Part shown: positions 11,899 through 24,721 of the stretch, one piece after another
How the letters are laid out: each line of letters opens with the position of its first letter
Position numbering within the stretch: the first letter of the stretch is position 1
Assembly: GCA_038503035.1 (NCBI GenBank)
Contig: JAVSML010025216.1
Coordinates: 611,574 to 675,573 of the forward strand
Source of the DNA: Crocodylus rhombifer
Taxonomy: Eukaryota; Chordata; Crocodylia; Crocodylidae
Direction of reading: 5' to 3'
Length of the DNA stretch: 64,000 nucleotides
The notes under the pieces: model-generated
The model's input: the letters and a program-made list of their open reading frames with translations, nothing else
Told to the model about the DNA's origin: nothing
The model's database searches: none
Translations under genes and position numbers: made by a program

Positions 11899-12332
11899 GG
11901 CAGCCAGACTTCTAAAATGGCTGCCGTAATCAAGCACCTGCTGGCTGTTTGGCTCAGCCCTTAAAGTGGCAGGCACCAACAGTGCCCTGCCACCGTGGGC
12001 AAAATGTGGCCTGCGGGCCAGATGCAGCCCTTCAGACCATTCTATCTGGCCCACAAGGCCCTTAAAAAATTTTAAAAATTAATATTTATCTACCCCTGTT
12101 TGTGTGGCCCTCAATGGCTTGCCAAAACTTAGTAAAGGACCCTCTGCCTGAAATAACTGCCTGCCCCTGATTTAAGGGGTGGAGGGAGTTTCAAGGGCAT
12201 ACCACAGTTATTAACTTGTAACTATTCCATCTTCATTCTATTATAGCAGCATAAATGAGATGTAAATCCATGGATCTTTAACCAGGATTGAAACAGGGTT
12301 AAGCTGCAGCTGGTTTGCTACAATTGTACTGC

Positions 12333-14708
12333 TATAGATTTCATAGACATTCGGGCCCCTGTCCCATGGGCAGGAATTCATCAGGGTCATAGGATCTCAG
12401 CAAGATAAGCATCCAAATGTGTCTTGAAGGCATTCAAAATGGGTGCTTGAACTGCCTCTGGCAGAAGTCTGTTCCAAACCTTGGGGGATAAGATAGTAAA
12501 GAAGTTCTTCCTTATGTCCAGCCTGAATCGGTTGCAGTAGTGTTTGTGACCGTTCAATCTTGTCGACCCTTGGGGAACTCTGGTGAACAGACGTTCCCCC
12601 AGATCCTGATGAGCACCCTGATAAACTTCTGGGTGGCCACCAGATCACCCCGAGCTGCGCTTTTCTAAGCTGAAGAGTCCTGTGGCTCTCAGCCTCATAA
12701 GGTCTGTTTTCCCTCTGCACCCTCTCAAGCTTTTCCACATCCTTTTTGAATTCAAGAGTCCAATACTCTAGCTGTGGCCTCACCAAGGCTGAGTACAATG
12801 GGAGAAAGACACCCCGGGATTTGCTTGAGAAGCATCTACGGATGCAAGCCAGCGTTTTGCTCGCTTTACTAGCCTCAGCATCACATTGAAGGCTCATGTT
12901 CATCTTGTGATCAGTCATGACCCCCAAGTCCCTTTCATCCATAGTGCTAGCCAGCGTAGCGCTGCTGAGCCTATAAGCATGCTGCAAGTTTTTCCGCCCC
13001 AGGTGGAGAACTTTGCATTTTTTGGTGTTGAACACCATCATGTTCTCATCCACCCATTTCATGAGTCTGTCAAGATCTGCCTGGATCACCCTCCTATCCT
13101 CAGGTATGGATGCTTTACCCCAGAGTTTGGTGTCATCGGCAAACTTGGCCAGTCCACTTCTGACACCAATGTCCACATCATTGATGTAGATGTTAAACAG
13201 TATAGGCTGTAGGTCAGAGCCTTGAGGGACCCCACTGGTGATCATGCACCAAAACAATTGGCTTCCATCAACCACTACCCTTTGGCTGCTACCACAGAGC
13301 CAATTCCCCAGCCAGCGGATTGTGGTGAGGTCGAGGCCGCAGTTAGCCAGTTTTGCCAAGAGGTGATCATGAGATATGGGATTGAAGCCTTTTTTGAAGT
13401 CGAGGTATACAATGTCGATCTATTCCCCCTTGTCCAGGTGATAGGTCACTTGGTCGTAAAAGGAAATGAGATTGGTCAGGCAAGGCCTACCTGCAACAAA
13501 CCCATGCTGGTCTATCCCTCAGGATATTGCTGTCAGCTAGTCTGTTAAGGATGGCCTCTTTGATAATCTTTTCCAAGACCTTCCCCATGATAGAGGTCAG
13601 GCTGATTGGCCTGTAGTTTGTCAGATCTACTTTCCTCCCTTTCTTGAAGATAGACATGACATTGGCCTTCTTCCAATCTTTGGGCACTTCATCAAAGCAC
13701 CAGGAATTCTCAAAGATCTGTACCAGGAGTTGAGCTATGATGCTTGCCAGCTTCTTGAGTACTCTGGGGTGTAAACTGTCAGGGCCAGCTGACTTGAAGG
13801 TATCCAGCCTGTCGAGGTGTTCCTTCACGAGGTCAGCTTTGGAGGGTAAGGAATCGCCCTCATCTGGGCCTCCCTGGCCCACAGTGGCCCACCCATGGGA
13901 CTGGTGAAAAACTAACACAAAGTACCCATTAAGCAAGTTGGCTTTTTCATGGGCATGGGTTTTCAGTTGTCCCATCTGGTTTAGCAGGGGTCCAGTGTTG
14001 CCCTTGCTTTTTCTCCGGCTCCCCCCATATCTAAAAAAGGACTTTTTATTGTCCTTGATATTTATAGCTAGCTGGAGTTCCATCGCAGCCTTGGCTTTCC
14101 TGGTTTGCTCTCTGCAGGTCCGGATCAGAGCAGAGTATTCCTCCTTTGTGGTGCTTCCAGTCCTCCATCCTTTGTAGGCCTTCCTTTTAAGATGCAAGAG
14201 GTCCGCCAGTTCCCTGGAGTGCCAGGGGGGCTGCTGTGCCCTTTTGCTGCCTTTCCTCTGAGACAGGATGGACTCTGCTTGTGCATCCAGGATTGCTTTC
14301 TTGAGAAGCAACCACTCATCCTGAACTCCCCTCCCCTTTGGGTTGTGGCCCTTTAGGGTCTCACTGACAAGCCTCCTTAGTTTGTCAAAGTCAGCTTTCC
14401 TGAGTCAAGGACTTCTGTATTACTGACTGACTTGCCAGCTTTATGGCAGATGGTGAAGGTGATCAGCTCGTGGTCACTGTCACCCAGTGTCCCTTCGATC
14501 GTTAGGTCGCTGATTAGGTCATTCCCGATTGCCAGTACCAGGTTGAGCAGTGTCTTACCTCTCATCAGCCCGTAGGCTTCCTGCATCAGATAGCAGTCAT
14601 CCACGCACGAGAGAGAGTTTTGCGACCACTCGGATTTGGCTGAGCACTTCTCCCATGAGATGTCTGGGTAGTTAGTCTCCCATGACAATCATGCACCTGG
14701 AGCATGTA
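12333..14708 (-). mobile_element. CR1 LINE, 5'-truncated, 2.4 kb
   Basis: A minus-strand CR1-clade non-LTR retrotransposon. It runs from inside the endonuclease domain (14708) to the 3' end (about 12333), where the typical ATGTCTATGAAATCTAT-like tail is read on the minus strand. Homology with the plus-strand CR1 at 60365-63099 begins abruptly at about 14705, which marks the usual 5' truncation from incomplete reverse transcription. No target duplication was seen, as is common for CR1. The adjacent hAT composite ends 160 bp away. Confidence 0.95.
12397..14688 (-). pseudogene. CR1 ORF2 remnant: endonuclease C-terminus and reverse transcriptase
   Basis: This remnant once encoded the CR1 ORF2 protein, which nicks genomic DNA and reverse-transcribes the element RNA at the nick. 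Three frames cover it. 14688-14377 is the end of the endonuclease, with an SDHELI block carrying the catalytic His. 14311-13487 covers the linker and RT blocks GPDSLHPRVLKKL and NYRPISLTSI. 13359-12397 has SGVPQGS, the catalytic FADD block and the thumb. Breaks are a frameshift between the first two parts, a frameshift near 13510, and a TAG near 13423 just before the YLDFKK block. The FADD catalytic residues are intact. Despite the breaks it is among the better preserved RT copies here. It is not functional. Confidence 0.93.
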
Positions 14709-15464
14709 GATGTAAATTATATAATTTACTACCAATATAATTGTTATCTATATCCATATCCTGAATCAAATTTTGTAGTGTTCGTGTTTAAAACAGAAGG
14801 CATATTAAATTTTTGTAGTACCTTAAACCTATGTGAAAAATTTCCATAAGATGGGCACTGCAGTTCTGAGTGAATTATTATTTATGTAGTTATTTATCTA
14901 AAAATAGGCTTTATTTTTGGGTTCTCAAATAAAGGGTGTTGCCTTTTAAATTATACAAAGGAAAGGGCAATATCCATAAAGCCTTCTGAGGTCAGCTTTG
15001 GCTTTATGAATGTTACAATGGTTTGTACTGCATTAAGCATCTGCTATTTTTAGTCCTTTATAATGGAGTAAATCCCTGATATTTACATTTTTTCTAAATG
15101 TCAGGACTTCAGGTTGTTACACAAAAAGCTTTTACCTTAATTATTCTTGGTTTCAGTATAAGTCATTCAAAGTTGAGAAGTCAACCAGGAATCAGTCTTG
15201 GAGGCTTGTTTTCTTTCTATAATCAAGGAATGTTAAAAATAAAATAAAAATAAAAAAGCATTAGATGAGTTCTACAAATACTAAAAATGGAAGACGTAAG
15301 ACTATATTTTCAATGCATTGTGGCACCTGGAGATGTAGGCAGGCTCTTAATTGGACTTTTGGAAATACTTAACCTGGTTAGACATCTAAGTCTTGTTGAT
15401 TTTACTGCAAATTGATTTCAATGGAAGTGAGGCACTTAACATAGTGGGGGTACATCCTGATATT
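14709..15464. other. AT-rich unique sequence
   Basis: No gene or repeat is recognised. An A-rich patch of AAATAAAATAAAAATAAA type lies at about 15236-15256. Confidence 0.4.
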
Positions 15465-15850
15465 TTCAGAAGTGGCTATTTGGGCACCTTCATGCCTTCC
15501 AGTGATGACATGTAGGTGGTGCACAGGGGTGCATGTGCGCCCTCTGAGAGCGTTGGTGCACTCCCTGACAGCCAGCATTTCCAGGCAGGTAAGAGTGCTG
15601 GTGCCTCCGCTGAGAGTGCCGGCTGGGGAGTGGGAGTGCCAGGAGAAGCAGTCCCCTCACAGCTGATCACACTCATCTGGAAATGCCAGTGGTGTGCCTG
15701 GAAGTGCCAGCAGTGTGCTGCTGTCACTTGTGGGTTGGCGGGATTGGCCGCGTGGGGAACCTAACAAATTGCTGACTGTCCGGTGGGGGAGCAAGTGCCC
15801 CCCCCCCCCCCCCCCCCCGACTTGGGAGGCACCAATCGCCCATGATGCCT
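15465..15850. repeat. GC-rich block with poly-C tract, family unknown
   Basis: This block is sharply more GC-rich than its flanks. It has recurring phrases (GGTGCA, GAGAGTGCCGG, GGAAATGCCAG, GGAAGTGCCAG) and a 21-nt C run at 15798-15818. It resembles the cargo of other non-autonomous elements in this window, but terminal inverted repeats and target duplications were not found. Confidence 0.45.
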
Positions 15851-18800
15851 TCTTATTTCTGGTAACTGCTGGCCAGTTTTTCAATCTGTCAGTTTGCTAA
15901 TTACAGTAAACACTTCTGCATTTAACAGTGATTTATGAAACAAAGCATTCCCTTTGATGTCCAGCCATTTAGAATGGCTTTATTTATCCAAATTTAAAAT
16001 AGTTGTGTGTACTTTTAAGTCTAATTTTTACTGTAGTGCAATTTTTCCACGTTGTATATAACAATGCTTAGTAAACAAGAAGCACAGCGCTCAGTTTTTA
16101 GATTAAAAATCTAAGTATGAAATGTAGAATTGATTAAATAAAATGTACCCTCCTACTTTACACTAATTTTGGTACTTATTTTAAGTCTATATTTAGTTTC
16201 TAATCAGCATACTGAGAATGAACTTTCTTTGGAAAAATAGCTAAAGTACAAATGCAAAAAGATTATAATCAGTTATTCAAGTCAGAACTTCCTACATATT
16301 TGAATTCATTATTAAAATCAGTTCCCTAAATCATTTTGATTTAAATTGGTGTACCTTGACATTTAATTCCAGTATTGCAGCATCTGTAAACAAATCATAT
16401 CAGGAGAAGGGGTGTCTAAATGTTTCTCCCTTTCTAACTTGCACTTGTGAAAAGGTAGAACTTTAATCTATATGTAAAAACAGCTTCATAGTTTGATTTA
16501 AAGAATCGTTTTATTTAAAATTAGCATATGGCATGTATGAAAAACTAGTTGCAAAGGCTTACAAATACCTATTATTCTAACCCTTTTTTTTGGTGGGGGG
16601 GGGAGGGGGATGGGACATTTTTTTGCCTAAATACAAGAAGGCTAGAAATGTTCTAAACTTTTTAGTTTTAAAATGGCAGCCGAGGTTCTCCATGTAATCA
16701 TATGGCTCGAACAATAGGAGTTTTAACAAAAAGCCAAAACATTGACAATTCTGATCTCAGGTGGCTTTAGTAGGTAAAGCCCAGGCAGTGCAAAATTCTA
16801 CTGCAGAGCCTTATTTTTTACTTGGAGGTTTAGTACAGTCTTTGTACCTGTCCTGTTCCTTCTGGGATTTAAAGACTGCACCATTGCTGATAGTTTTTTG
16901 ATAACTGAATTGCATTTATACTTCTGTCCAGGATTTCAGAGTGCCTGGTGAATATTAAGCCCCCACTAATATGCTGATATTTGGTAAACTGCATGCTTAT
17001 ATGCAGGTGAGGAAAATGAGGGATAATTAGGTTATATGCTTTTGCCAATTGTTTGTTGCACTTGAAGTGCTGTCAGGTGGCATAGAATTTGGGACTGATT
17101 CCACTTAAACTCTCCACCCTTTTCAGCCTCTGACACAGCTAATTCATTACTTAGATGGGTTCTTAGTCGCATGTCTGAAGTTAAGTTCTCATATTGTATT
17201 ATATTCTCTACATCATATAATTCTATCAAATAGTCCAGACAGGAAAACAGAAACCAATTAACTGATCCAAACTTAAAAGCAAAACTCAAATAATGTGCAG
17301 CACAAATAAAATGATACTTTAACTCCAGCCTTGTCCCCTTTTGCATATAACATGTCAGAATGTAAATTGTGAGTAAAGTTAAATATTGTCCTGGTTTTAC
17401 ATTTTCTTTTTTTAGACTAAAATTTTAATAGTGTAACCTTCTTTCCTATACGTTCACAAGGTCACTCCGAAATGCATCCAGTTCGGGAATTTGGGTTTTT
17501 TACTGCAGTTGGAAGTGATACTGAAATCTGACTCTAGCAGAAGTGACAACCCGTATTGGGATTAAGAGTTTGAGCAAGGAGCCAACCATACTTTAAATGG
17601 AGTGGGAAGTAAGTTCCATTTAGAGTTGTAAAGAGGCCTGACCTTGTGATTTATAGGTACTAGGACTGTGAGAAGAAACGGGTGTGGTCTGGTAGCATTT
17701 CAGTGTAGAATGACAGTTCATAGAATGGAAGAGGCTTAGCATTTTGAGTAATTTAGTTAAATAGCACCTCTATTAGACCATGCCCAGCATTCTGCCAGTG
17801 TATCATATGAATGTTTGTCATCATTGTCTCTCACACTTTCCAAATGCTAGCGCTGAGATAACCTTCCTTCTTGTAGAAAGACTTCCCATCATGTTTAGCT
17901 GTTTCTACAGCTGCTACAAATGCATGTTTATGACGTGCTCCTCTTCTGAAAATACAGGTTAGTAGGTGAAGATGTACATACTGAACATCTAACCAGTAAA
18001 GTTGTAAGATATTTATAACTATTCAGTAATTGTGCTGAATAGTTTTTCTTTCCCGTTTAATCTACCATTGCATTCCTAATTCAAGCTGCAGGTAATGCAC
18101 TATAGTCTGTGTTTTGTATCTTACTTCTGTTGCATTATCCATACCATGTTGTCCTTGTGTTTTTTTTTCCTCATGAGAGAACCATCCTTTTATTTAAAAT
18201 GGGTAAACTTTAACTTTATTCATATTGAAACATCTACTGTTTATACAGATTCTGATATACAGTAAATCATCAGAAAATAACTTGCTTTAAAAACATGCTA
18301 TAGGTTTTTGTAGGGTCCACTGTATTTGCTAAAAAATAAATGTACAAGATGAGAGAGGCTCAAGAAATACTGTGTTAATACTGTGGGCTTTTCCTCTTAC
18401 AGGAAACATGAAAAATTGTTATTATATTGGCAAATAGTGCAAGACCTGTAAAAACTACGGACTACTGTATGATTGGCAGACACTATCAAAGATCAAGTGA
18501 AGGCGCAACATGCGTAGAAAAGGCTTATATGTCTACTAGCAAATACTTTGCCTTAACACTCCAAGACTATACCACCTGCCTTAAATTGTTTAAAAAAAAA
18601 TCTCTGTTGGAAAATTAGTTAAGCATTGCCTAGATTTCATTCTGGAACCACATACATCTACCTGAATACACATATCTTTTCCTGTCTTGAAAAATTCCTC
18701 TATTAACAAAAACAAAGTTCCGTCTTCATTTGCAAAGAAGATATTTCACATGGTGAAGTTAGTTACAGTTGTTAATCTTACACAATGCTTGTTAGGAGAG

Positions 18801-20329
18801 AGGATTTTTGTAGGTGATATTTTTTTAGACCAATTGCATGGTTCAGAGAGATTTAGACAAGCTTCTGAGTCCAAGGCACTCTTCCTCAGACCTGAAAGGC
18901 ATGTATAACCTTATGGTTGCATCACTTCAACAGTACAACAGTGCTTTTTTTGGTTTAAAATGTGATATCATGCTAGTTGTTACGATAGTACCAACAGGAT
19001 GCAGCATTGCTTCAAACTTAATATTGGGTATTGCAGAACTACAGTATTTGTTTTAGAAATGTTTCAAAGGATTCAGAGAAAGAGTTGGTGTGGGAGGAAG
19101 TGGCTTTTGGAACAAGTGAAAAGGGAAAGATTTGTATGCCTATACTAAATTGATACTAGTCAGAACTAATTTCTACCCTTTGAGATGACCATTGAAACCC
19201 CTCATTGATCTGACTGTGTCCTTAAAATCTTGAAAAGAAATGTGTACCCAGTGGAAAGATGGCTTTAGAAAATGCAGTTGAATTTTTTACTTTTCTAGGA
19301 AGAACTCAAAAGGAGTATTTTTTTCAATATGGGAATTTCTTTCCCTATCTCCCTTCCTTTCATTCTCCATATAAATGATAGATACAGTTAATATGAAGTC
19401 CTAAAGTATGAGGGTTTTTTTTGTTCTGATGGAATATTAAAGTTAGCATGTCTAAAACTGGACCATCTCCTTCTGCCTTCTCCCACTCTCCATTAAGTTC
19501 CTTTTTAAACCAGTGTTTGTAACAGATGAAGAAAGACCCAGATACTCTTTCCATTTCCTTTCTTATCTGATCAGCTCCTTCTCTTTCACAAATTCTGATG
19601 CAGTGCTGGCTGTTTTGTTTAGTGTATTATGCTGCTTGATACTTAAAAGCCCTCACTTGCAACCCAACTAAAATACAGCTGCAAATACATGTTGTGCCTG
19701 CATGGATTTTTTTTTCTTATCTTGCTTTCAGACCTTAATCACATCTTTCTGACTACCAAGTTTCTAATGCTTCATTTCGGCACAACATTAATTACAAATA
19801 AGGGTGAGACTGACAGTATAACTACACTTGACTGTTTTGAAATATTACTAAAAATGTGAGTTTAAAGTTTGCTAGTAACCCTGTATTACCTCTATGTGGC
19901 CATATTTATTTTGGAGGTAAATGCTCTAGGAATTCTGGACTATTAACCCTTGTAGGCAAGTCTTTTATAATACCTTCAGTATGACTCAAACTTTTGATAT
20001 ACAGCAAGCAGAGGTGATCTTAAGGATATGCTTCCTCAGTAAGCATTTGTTTAAATTACCTTAATACAGTTTTATCCAAGCATTTAAGCATGTTAATTTT
20101 CTAATTGTGTCTGTGCCAAAAATATTTAAGTGATTCAAAACACTGCAGCGTTTTCATATGAGCTACTCGTTACTTCTAACCTTGTGTGCATGGGCCAAGA
20201 AACTAATGAAGGTTTTTGAAGTTCAGGAGGCATTTTATGGGTCTTCCAGAGATGATGATAATGGTAATCTGCTTAGTGGTAAGAAAGCAGTGGACTACTA
20301 TATGACAAAAGTCCTTCTTAAGTAAATCT
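15851..20329. other. long AT-rich unique stretch
   Basis: About 4.5 kb without a recognised gene. A G-rich run lies at about 16590-16611. An old interspersed-repeat fragment is annotated separately at 18795-18905. Short frames show no domain or splice pattern. Confidence 0.4.
18795..18905 (+). repeat. old interspersed repeat fragment
   Basis: The string of phrases GTAGGTGATATTTTTTTAGA, ACCAATTGCATGGTTC, GACAAGCTTCTGAGTC and CTCTTCCTCAGACCTGAAAG matches a widespread old amniote repeat as I remember it (ending in CTTCAGGTCTG...AAAGG). The family name is not certain and no termini are visible here. Confidence 0.5.
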
Positions 20330-20823
20330 CAGGATGTCATTTTCCTGCTGTACTTGGCCTTGGTGAGGCTGCAGCTGGAGTACTGCATCCAGTTCTGGGC
20401 TCTACAATTCAAGAAGGATGTCGAGAAGCTTGAGAGGATCCAGAGGAGAGCCACGTACATGATCAGAAGGCAAGAGAAGAGGCCTTATGAAGAGAGGCTG
20501 AGAGCTTTGGGACTCTTCAGCCTGGAAAATCTCAGGCTCAGGGGGGACCTGGTGGCTGCTTATAAGTACATAAAGGGTGTACACCAGCATCTGGGAGACT
20601 GTCTGTTCGCCAGAGCGCCCCAAAGAAAAACAAGGACCAACAGTCATAGACTCCATCCGGAAATGGTGCAGGCACCTACTCTGAACTCATTCAGGAAATA
20701 TTTGGATGCTTATCTTTCTAGGCTCCTTCGACCCTAGCTGACTTCTTGCCCCTAGGGCAGGGGGCTGGACTTGATGATCTTCGAGGTCCCTTCCAGCCCT
20801 AATGTCTGTGAAATCTATGAAAA
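20330..20823 (+). mobile_element. CR1 LINE 3' fragment
   Basis: The last ~490 bp of a CR1 element, running from the RT thumb (KKDVEKLERIQRRATYMIR type) through the C-terminal block (LFSLENLRLRGDLVAAYKY) and 3' UTR to the tail CTAATGTCTGTGAAATCTAT. An open frame of 127 codons (20354-20737) survives. It is a dead 5'-truncated copy of the same subfamily type as 60365-63099. Confidence 0.93.
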
Positions 20824-22419
20824 AACAAGGACTGTTAATAAGAATGGATAGTTCTGGAAACCTCTTTTAGCCCTGGAGTAATATGTGAAGCATATGATTT
20901 AAACTTGGAATTCACAGTGGGGTATACCATACTGATGACTACATTTTGGAGGTCAGTAGTGGGTATTTGGGAACCTGGGAAAGCTGATGAATGGATATTG
21001 ATAGGCTTCTGTCCTGTGTATGTTTAAATCCAGTTTACTGAGATGGGGTTATTTTAAAACTTTGTCCATGTGACGTCTGTGAGAGTGTGAAAGCTCAACT
21101 TGGGATAAAATTCTTTGCAGTCTGCATGCCATAGTCTCGTAACTATAAAGTGGTAGACCAACTGCTGGAGTATATGATGGTTACTACATTTTACTTCCAC
21201 TGCCAAGGTAGTTTTAAAACCTCCACTTGTGGCAGGCTTTCTTGAATGCTGAAGCACTGTGTGATATGTTAGTGGCTAAGAATACAGAGTGCCCTGCCAA
21301 GTTTCTTTTCTATCTTAAAGGTCACTACTTGCCCATCTTTATAACATGCTTAGAAATCCTAGAGTGAAATTAGTTTGGTAGTCATTAATATTTTAATTGC
21401 TGTACATATAGTGTGTTGGTGCCAAAAAACAGATGTTAAGGCTGATACCTCGGACACTTGGATTGAGCAGTTGATTGAATCTGGAGTTCATTTTTGATTG
21501 GAGTCATCCATATCATCTAGTTCTATTGTACTAAAAATTAATTGATGGGAGGTGCAGAAATTTACAAAGTTACCCCGGAACAGGAGCTTATATGAGAGTT
21601 GGGTGAGCCAGTATTTTTTGCCTTTATTGGATTAATTTTAAAGACCTCCTCCCCTTCAGTTGTATTTTCATTTCTTTTAGACATGTTAATAACATGTATT
21701 AAAGAAGAATAAATGCAGATTAAATGAAAACATGCCACAAGCAGTTCACCTCAGTGATTTAAGGAACATTTCTGCTTTTACCTATGTAAAACTTATTTCT
21801 TCCTTTCCGTTTGCTGCTTATCTTGAGAAAACCAACTTCTATTTTATTTTTCTTTGGGAGCAAATGAGAAAAATTGATTATGAAAGCCTTAACAATAAAT
21901 AAGCCTTGAGAAACATTTTTAAGTGAACACTGGTTACTCTGTCAAAACTGTGGTGGTGCCAAGTCGTCTTCAATTTGACAATATTTACTGCTGCTGACTT
22001 TTTATGATTAAAACAATAAATTTTAGGTTCTCTCTCCTCAGGGGCTGAGGATATGGTAGAGAGGGAAGATATTATATGCTTGCCCTGTAGTTTGGTGTGG
22101 AATCTTAATATCTTATCACTTTTAAGAAAACTCTTCAATATTCTTATGAAGATACACCTATATTGGAGGTCTTGTAAAGAGGAGATCAGCAAATAGATCC
22201 AGGGCACCCGCTCTTCTCATGCATAACAAGCATTAAGTCCTTAGTGGTAGTTTACTAACCAGTTATGAGTGTGCTGTACAACATAACCCAGCCATGTATC
22301 AGTTTTTGTGTTTTGGGGGGGAAACGTGTGTGACTGGGAAGCCCTCACAGAACAGCGCTTTGTGATACCATCTCTTTTTATAAAGATGTGAATAAGGGTT
22401 CTTGTATCCCTCTTGATGA
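20824..22419. other. AT-rich unique sequence
   Basis: No gene or mobile element is recognised in this 1.6-kb interval. Confidence 0.4.
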
Positions 22420-23300
22420 TGGTAATTTTTACATGATAGTTGGGGTAGATGGAATAATTCATGTAACTTGGAGTACAATCATGGATGGATATAGCTTTTT
22501 CAAAGGATGGAAAAGGGAAACAAGGAAGTACGCCCTATATGTAAAGGTGATGTACATGTATTCTAAGGTGCAGTACAAAGTGGAAGGTAGGCCTGTTGAA
22601 AGCCTCTGGGTAAAGGTCAGAGGGGAGAATGGTAGGGGGGATGTCATAGTGGGCAGCTGTTACAGGCCACCAAACCAGATAGTGAAGATAGACAAGCTTC
22701 TTTAAACAACTGACAGAAGCTTCCAAACTCCAGGACTTGCCTCTCATGGGAGACTTCAACTATCAAAACATCTGTTGGGAGAGAGACACAGCAGTACACA
22801 AGCAGTCCAGCATATTCTTTGGGTGTGTTGGGGGATAAGTTTTTTGATTCAGAGGGTAGTGAAGCTCCTTTCAACCTGTTGCTCTCAAACAGGGAAGAAC
22901 TGGTTGAGAATGTGAAGATGGAAGGTAACTTGGCTGATAGTGATCACAAGATGATGAAGAGTTCAAGATCCTAAAGAGAGAAAGAAACAAGAGCAGCAGA
23001 GTAAAGACATTGGGCTTCAGTAAACTGGTGTGAAGGATCCCCTAGGAGGCAAGTCTGGTGGGTGAGGGGGGAGCAGGAGGAATCTAGGATAGTTGGCTAT
23101 ACTTTAATTGAGGCCCTTTTATGGGCACAGAGGCAAGCTATCCCATACAATGGAAGTAGAAAGTGCAACAGGAGACTATTCTGCCTAAACAATCTCTTCA
23201 ATGAGTTGAAACTCAAAAAATGAATCTTATAAAAAGTGGAAACTTTATCGTAGTACTAGGGAAAAGCACGAGAGGCTCCTTGTACCGATTCAGTGAAAGA
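22420..23300 (+). pseudogene. older CR1-clade LINE fragment: endonuclease domain and linker
   Basis: Translated pieces in shifting frames give the AP-endonuclease-like domain. They include DGYSFF, a YALYVKV stretch, ESLWVKVRGENGRGDVIVGS followed by CYRPP, then GDFNY, and then SDHKMM with the catalytic His. The linker follows (EALLWAQRQAIP and a KSGNF-like end). Many stops and frameshifts make it older than the other CR1 copies, and the sequence differs from them, so it is a separate CR1 lineage. Neither a reverse transcriptase nor a 3' end is attached. Confidence 0.8.
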
Positions 23301-24400
23301 CTGGCTTTAACAAGATTTCATCTTTAGAGCAGGATCAGCTAAACAGGGAAGTGTCCTGGCACAGATGATTCACTTAATTGGGCAACACTTGTTGTCCTGC
23401 AAGGTTGACCCCCTGCCTTCAGATGCCCAATCTGTTAGGTGCCTCCCTTTGCAAATGAGGGAACCCCGGGGTTCCTGTGTTTGGTACGGGGTTGGAATCC
23501 CAAACTGAGGGATTTGTAGGGTGCGGCATTGTGAAGTAAGGGCATCTGCCTGGGTCTTCTCCTTTTGCAGAGATGCACTATTAGTTGGCATACAGCAGTG
23601 TGATGTGTGCCTGGGGAATACCTGCAAGGGAATTAACTGGGTACACAAGATCAGGCCTCTAACGAGTGGTTGGAGAGTGCGGACAGCTCTGGGCTGCCTG
23701 AGCTGTTGCAAACTGATGTCTTTTGCAAAACAGCAGCACAAAGGTGTACTGCCCATTGCTATGGGTACAATTTTGGGCATTTGTGGTATGACAATGGGAT
23801 GCCTCTTTGCTTGGGTTTTGTGCTGCCATACAGGTTACATCTGTTTTCAGTCTCCGAGATGCAGACAGTGTACTCCAACAGGACAGGCTGTTGCCTAGGT
23901 TCTGTCTACATTATGCTGTTTCTGTTGATGACTGTTCACATCCACCTGGCTTCTAGCAGCTCTGCACTGATCCACTCAGCAGTACACTGGCAAGATGCAA
24001 CATTGCAAGGTGAGCGCTGGGATGCTAATGGGACCACAGTAGCCAGAAAAGGTGCCAGCCATATCTGTGTGTGGTAGCAGCCTTTTACTCAGAAGAGGTG
24101 TTTTTTTTACTGAGAGAAAGAAGGGGTTCTGCTGCAACAAAGCAGCTTTGATTGTGAACACACTGATAGTTCTGTCATCAAAACTGCATACTGTAGATCA
24201 GATCGTAGAGCAGCATGAATCATTTATTTGCTGAAAAAGTGACAATTCAGGACACCCAATTCTGTTTGTAAACTAGGTTAACTTCAACAAATTTTAATTG
24301 GAAAAAGATCAAATAATATCAAAATGGTAGATTTTTAGCATTTCTGAAATAGAATATTTCAATTTTGGATTATATTCACAGTGTGGTACCTCTGCTACCT
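23301..24400. other. unassigned sequence, possibly an old repeat
   Basis: Moderate GC content and overlapping open frames of 125-136 codons on both strands (23521-23898 plus, 23370-23780 minus). Neither translation shows a domain I recognise. A decayed retroelement or pseudogene is possible. Confidence 0.3.
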
Positions 24401-24401
24401 T

Positions 24402-24470
24402 TATAGCTCATTTGTTAGGGTGCTTACCTTAAACACAGGTTGGCAGAGTTTAAACCTCTGCTCCGACTGA
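24402..24470 (+). repeat. tRNA-derived SINE head
   Basis: A tRNA-like segment. An A-box-like TAGCTCATTTGTTAGG is followed by an anticodon-arm-like stretch and a T-arm with a perfect 5-bp stem (CAGAG/CTCTG) around a 7-nt loop TTTAAAC that overlaps the B box. The sequence then continues into non-tRNA DNA and there is no intact acceptor stem, so a SINE head or tRNA pseudogene is favoured over a working tRNA. Confidence 0.6.
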
Positions 24471-24721
24471 CTTTACACAGAAGCTTGAATTTGGATTTCT
24501 TCTTGTTAGGCTACCCTAACTACTAGGGCAGGTATTCTTTTTAATTGACCTGGGTGACCAAGTTTTATACATTTCCAGAAGAACAATTTGAGCACTGGTT
24601 TATAGAATGTTTAATGTTTCTAGCCCGCTGGGTAATTTACAGAAAGGTATTGTCAATAGGAGAGATGGATAATACCCATTGTAAAGCATCCTATAGGCTA
24701 TTTGCTGGAAGATAAGTTTTG

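Larger units (their letters stand above)
10919..12169 (+). mobile_element. composite hAT-type element with 1.07-kb cargo and perfect 8-bp TSD
   Basis: A 1,251-bp unit bounded by identical 8-bp duplications ATTTAAGG (10911-10918 and 12170-12177). It starts CAGGGGTGGGGGCAAC and ends CTGCCTGCCCCTG, as in the CAGGGGTGGGCAA family. The last 180 bp (11990-12169) looks like a complete short MITE with its own left end (GTGGGCAAAATGTGGCC), yet no duplication flanks that inner copy. The intervening 10940-11989 is GC-rich, unrelated to the other copies, has no recognisable protein, and contains an exact 34-bp repeat. I infer that the whole unit transposed after acquiring the cargo. A second insertion sharing the right end is the alternative. 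Confidence 0.8.

Noticed and set aside
10919..12169. Solo LTR of an endogenous retroelement, suggested by TATATAAA and GC-rich content
   Set aside because: No TG...CA boundaries with a 4-6-bp duplication were found. The 8-bp duplication and CAGGGG ends support hAT.
23301..24080. Possible retroelement or gene fragment from paired frames of 125-136 codons
   Set aside because: No recognisable motif on either strand. Left as unassigned.
24402..24470. Functional tRNA gene
   Set aside because: The T-arm is good but acceptor stem pairing and terminator are lacking. SINE head or pseudogene preferred.
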